Source of the DNA: Aneurinibacillus sp. Ricciae_BoGa-3
GTDB lineage: Bacteria > Bacillota > Bacilli > Aneurinibacillales > Aneurinibacillaceae
Reading direction: 5' to 3'
NCBI RefSeq assembly: GCF_028421645.1
Contig: NZ_CP116887.1
Span: forward strand, 2,482,001-2,546,000
DNA length: 64,000 bases
Of this stretch, positions 61,313 to 64,000 are shown one piece after another. Within the stretch, counting starts at the first letter, position 1, and every line of letters begins with the position of its first letter. The notes beneath the pieces are model-generated. The model worked only from the letters and a program-made list of their open reading frames with translations, was not told the origin of the DNA and did no database searches. Made by a program: the position numbers and the translations under genes.

Positions 61313-61388
61313 TTATTTTCAGAATATAACTTGAAGTTTTTACTTCTTGCGCTTATACTTTTACCAACAATGAAGTTTATACTGCTTA
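61313..61388 (+). promoter_or_regulatory. Promoter/operator region of the deacylase gene, with two inverted repeats
   Basis: GAAGTTTTTACTTC at 61333-61346 and GAAGTTTATACTGC at 61372-61385 are GAAGT-N4-ACTTC-type palindromes with centres 39 bp apart, flanking a TTATACT -10-like sequence. Two operators around a promoter suggest cooperative or looping repression, perhaps by the RpiR protein. A relic of the same region lies at 54552-54626. Confidence 0.5.
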
Positions 61389-61505
61389 TTATAGTTTAAA
61401 AGGAAGTATTAATTTCACTAACAGTACAATGACATTTGGCACTATTTTTCGGTGAATATATTTCTGAATACTTAAAAATTAATTTTTCATGATGAGGTGT
61501 GGAAA

Positions 61506-63092
61506 ATGAATATTATTTTACGTAATTGCAGGGTTTATGATGGGACCGGAAATACCTGGTACGCTGCCGATATAGCCGTTAGCGGTGACCGGATCGCGCG
61601 AGTTGGTAATGTTAGTGGATTTTCTGCCAATGAAGAAATTGATGTTCAGGGACTAGCTGTTGCACCAGGTTTTATTGATATCCACACGCATTCAGATAAT
61701 GCATCATTCCTTCCGAAATTATCGAAGGGCAAAATCATGCAGGGAGTGACCACGGAAGTAATAGGTAATTGTGGAATGAGTGCTTTTCCGGTTCGTGCGG
61801 AAAATGCGCCCCTGTTAAAGAAATATGTCAGCAGCATTTTTGGTGACATAGAATGGAATTGGTCGAATCTCGCAGAGTTCGCCGAGGTGACTACTTCCAG
61901 AGGCATTGTCACAAATATGATACCCTTGGTCGGTCACGGTTCTCTTCGTATTGCAGCCATGGGATTTGAAAAGCGTCCGGCAGCAGATCACGAAATGGAA
62001 TTCATGAAAAAGCTTTTGGCCGAAACAATGGAACAAGGTGCATTTGGACTTTCGAGCGGATTGATCTATCCGCCAGGTGTATACAGCACAACGGAGGAAT
62101 TGATTGAACTGTGTCAGGTTGTTCGAAACTATGACGGAATCTATACGACACACATGCGCAATGAATCAGACCTTGTGGAAGAATCGGTGAAGGAAGCGAT
62201 CACTATTGGACGCAATTCAAATATTTCCGTTCAAATCTCTCACCATAAAGCAGCAGGCAAGCAAAATTGGGGCAAGCCTAAACGTATTACGATTCCACAG
62301 ATCAAGAAAGCAAGAGAAGATGGTGTTGATGTCGATATGGATTTATATCCTTATACGGCTGGAAGCACCCTTCTATCCGTCCTCTTACCCCCTTGGTGTC
62401 ATGAGGGTGGGGTATCGCAAATGTTACAGCGTCTTCACGTTCGGGAATGTAGGGAAAGAATCCGCTACGATATGGAGCACGGAATTCCAGGATGGGATAA
62501 CTTCGTAAAAAGCTCTGGCTGGGATCAAGTGTTTGTCGCTTCAGCTAAAAATAACAAAGAAATCGAAGGAAAGAGTATAGAAGAAATTTCTAAAGACCGT
62601 AGTCAAGATCCACTAACCGCCCTAATGGATACATTGATTGAAGAAGATGGTATTGCCACGATGGTTGTATTCATGATGAGTGAAGAAGATGTTCGATATA
62701 TCATGCAGCAGCCTGAGACCATGATTGGTTCAGATGGCATTCCTGACCCAGGGAAAACTCATCCTCGCTACTTTGGAACCTTCGCAAGGGTGTTAGGCCA
62801 TTATACAAGAGATGAGAAAGTTCTTCATTTGGAAGATGCCATTCGTAAGATGACTTCATTCCCAGCAAAAAAATTAGGTTTGAAGGATCGCGGGATTATC
62901 CGTGAAGGAGCATATGCCGATCTGGTAGTTTTTGATCCAAAAACAGTAGCTGACGTTGCATCCTATGAAAATCCTTCAGAAATTGCCATTGGGTTTACGT
63001 ACGTGTTTGTTAATGGATATCCGGTTGTTCGTAATGGAGAATTTAATTTGGTAAAAAATGGAATATTTATTAAAAAACACAATCAAACTTAA
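61506..63092 (+). CDS. N-acyl-D-amino-acid deacylase (D-aminoacylase, amidohydrolase superfamily)
   Basis: The 528-residue protein has the metal-site FIDIHTHSD near residue 58, GVTTEVIGNCGMSAFP, the SSGLIYPPGVYS block, IYTTHMRNE, VQISHHKAAGKQNWG and the late MIGSDGIPDPGKTHPRYFGTFARVLG, all typical of D-aminoacylases of this superfamily. It frees D-amino acids from N-acyl forms, which fits a cluster that then converts D- to L-amino acids. ATG at 61506 is correctly spaced from GAGGTG; an upstream GTG is not. It has its own promoter with operators. Confidence 0.93.
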   Translation: MNIILRNCRVYDGTGNTWYAADIAVSGDRIARVGNVSGFSANEEIDVQGLAVAPGFIDIHTHSDNASFLPKLSKGKIMQGVTTEVIGNCGMSAFPVRAENAPLLKKYVSSIFGDIEWNWSNLAEFAEVTTSRGIVTNMIPLVGHGSLRIAAMGFEKRPAADHEMEFMKKLLAETMEQGAFGLSSGLIYPPGVYSTTEELIELCQVVRNYDGIYTTHMRNESDLVEESVKEAITIGRNSNISVQISHHKAAGKQNWGKPKRITIPQIKKAREDGVDVDMDLYPYTAGSTLLSVLLPPWCHEGGVSQMLQRLHVRECRERIRYDMEHGIPGWDNFVKSSGWDQVFVASAKNNKEIEGKSIEEISKDRSQDPLTALMDTLIEEDGIATMVVFMMSEEDVRYIMQQPETMIGSDGIPDPGKTHPRYFGTFARVLGHYTRDEKVLHLEDAIRKMTSFPAKKLGLKDRGIIREGAYADLVVFDPKTVADVASYENPSEIAIGFTYVFVNGYPVVRNGEFNLVKNGIFIKKHNQT

Positions 63093-63113
63093 TTTAAACT
63101 TAGGGGTGAGACT

Positions 63114-64000
63114 ATGAGTCGAGTAGCAGCGTTGGCAAGGAATAAATATTTTATTCTCGTTTTATTGTTTGCAGGCTGGATTATATCTTACTTGGATCGT
63201 ATGGTTTTAAGTGTTGCGCTTACAGGCATTGGAAAAGACTTGCATTTGTCTGCAGCTTCCTTAGGAGTGGTTTTAAGTAGTTTTTTTGCTGGCTATGCTT
63301 TATTTCAAATCCCCGGTGGTTGGTTATCAGATAAATATGGCTCCAAGAAACTTATGATAATTGGATTTGTCACATGGTCTCTCTTTACCATATTTACAGG
63401 CTTTGCCTGGTCTTTAACGTCTTTGTTATTAATTCGCTTTTTTTTCGGAGTAGGGGAAAGTGGATTTCCTGCTGCAAGTTCAAAAGCTATTGCTGAATAC
63501 TTTCCAAAAGAGGAGAGAGCAAAAGCACAGTCAGGTATGCTATCGTCCAATGCTTTTGGTGCAGGTCTTGCTCCCTTAGTTGCTGCCCCAATGATCCTTT
63601 GGCTAGGCTGGAGAAATATGTTTTTTGTGATTGGGTGTATTGGATTTATTTTCGTTGCGCTATATTGGATATTCATCAGAAAGCCATCACAGCAAGAAGT
63701 GCAAGTACAACAAGAAACAATGAAAAAACTATCTACGAAGGATCTGCTTCGATTGCCTACGATGTGGAAACTCGTAATCGCCTGGTTTGGACTTGATATC
63801 GTTCTATGGGGGTTTGCATCCTGGTTGCCTTCCTATTTACTCAAAGTTCGTCATTTGGATCTACTGCATGCTGGGTTTGTCGCATCACTTCCTTTCCTTG
63901 CTGGCGGTATTGCTATGGTAGCTGGTGGATGGGTGGTAGATAGATATTTTGTTGGGAAGGAAAAATATTATGTGATTGTTGTAGACGTGTTAGGTGCGCT
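63114..64000 (+). CDS. MFS transporter, N-terminal part (cut by window edge)
   Basis: The 295 visible codons begin MSRVAALARNKYFILVLLF and have the ACS-type marks SYLDRMVLSVALTGIG in segment 1, QIPGGWLSDKYGSKK, GVGESGFPAASSKAIAEYFPKEERAKAQ and the start of the second half (WFGLDIVLWGFASWLPSYLLK). The start follows TAGGGGTGAG, 21 bases after the deacylase stop, so the two are cotranscribed. Uptake of the deacylase substrate or of a product is the natural inference. Confidence 0.88.
   Translation, partial: MSRVAALARNKYFILVLLFAGWIISYLDRMVLSVALTGIGKDLHLSAASLGVVLSSFFAGYALFQIPGGWLSDKYGSKKLMIIGFVTWSLFTIFTGFAWSLTSLLLIRFFFGVGESGFPAASSKAIAEYFPKEERAKAQSGMLSSNAFGAGLAPLVAAPMILWLGWRNMFFVIGCIGFIFVALYWIFIRKPSQQEVQVQQETMKKLSTKDLLRLPTMWKLVIAWFGLDIVLWGFASWLPSYLLKVRHLDLLHAGFVASLPFLAGGIAMVAGGWVVDRYFVGKEKYYVIVVDVLGA

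Overview
The window looks like chromosomal DNA of a low-to-medium-GC Firmicute of the order Bacillales. The evidence is strong AGGAGG-type ribosome binding sites, frequent GTG and TTG starts, CcpA-type cre sites (TGNAAGCG core) before several operons, U-tract terminators, and Bacillus-type families (YqjA-like FUSC/ArAE protein, a Geobacillus-like D- to L-amino-acid gene set). I see no rRNA, tRNA or CRISPR array. The species cannot be named from the sequence.

Positions 1-31999 form a catabolic island for aromatic carboxylates, most plausibly phthalate-type acids. It holds three Rieske oxygenase alpha subunits (2476, 7509, 27598), a 4,5-dihydroxyphthalate-decarboxylase-like protein (12541-13533, minus), a Gfo/Idh/MocA oxidoreductase resembling phthalate cis-dihydrodiol dehydrogenase (29822), two class II aldolase/adducin proteins that could be decarboxylases, a tripartite tricarboxylate transporter (tctC, tctA, tctB) and several permeases. 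Its core is a complete protocatechuate 2,3-cleavage (pra) set. praB-E-G-F-D-C-A run from 16640 to 22618, and praH with an IclR-type praR run divergently at 13731-15439. Together they would take protocatechuate to pyruvate and acetyl-CoA. Six or seven near-identical operators (GTNCC-N7-GGNAC) lie 36-39 bp upstream of a -10-like hexamer in front of these units. This suggests one IclR-family activator regulon, with CcpA control added. Two stand-alone ~75-80-residue proteins resemble only the first half of the ketol-acid reductoisomerase Rossmann domain, and each sits beside a Rieske oxygenase. They are the most novel-looking genes here.

Positions 32000-39683 are a less coherent stretch: a disrupted small gene, a sugar porter, an alpha/beta hydrolase, a FUSC-type membrane protein, an IS110-family element with a structured 3' region that may encode its bridge/seek RNA, a DUF6933-like gene, and a chimeric relic of an IS110 transposase joined to an enolase-superfamily fragment.

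Positions 39684-53515 form a molybdenum-hydroxylase operon: moaA, an IclR regulator, a cyclase-family hydrolase, a CoxG-like protein, the FAD, molybdopterin and 2Fe-2S hydroxylase subunits, two MFS permeases, a UbiD-type decarboxylase, an RraA-like aldolase, XdhC and a MobA-like cytidylyltransferase. It probably hydroxylates, opens and decarboxylates an aromatic or N-heterocyclic substrate that I cannot identify.

Positions 53516-55490 are decayed DNA with an IS4-like fragment, a promoter relic and a D-aminoacylase relic. Positions 55491-64000 carry an amino-acid/amide salvage cluster: RidA, an amidase, an RpiR regulator, a broken M20 hydrolase, a GNAT acyltransferase, an N-succinylamino-acid racemase-like enolase, an N-acyl-D-amino-acid deacylase and the start of an MFS permease. 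This matches the succinylation route from D- to L-amino acids, with its final hydrolase inactivated locally.
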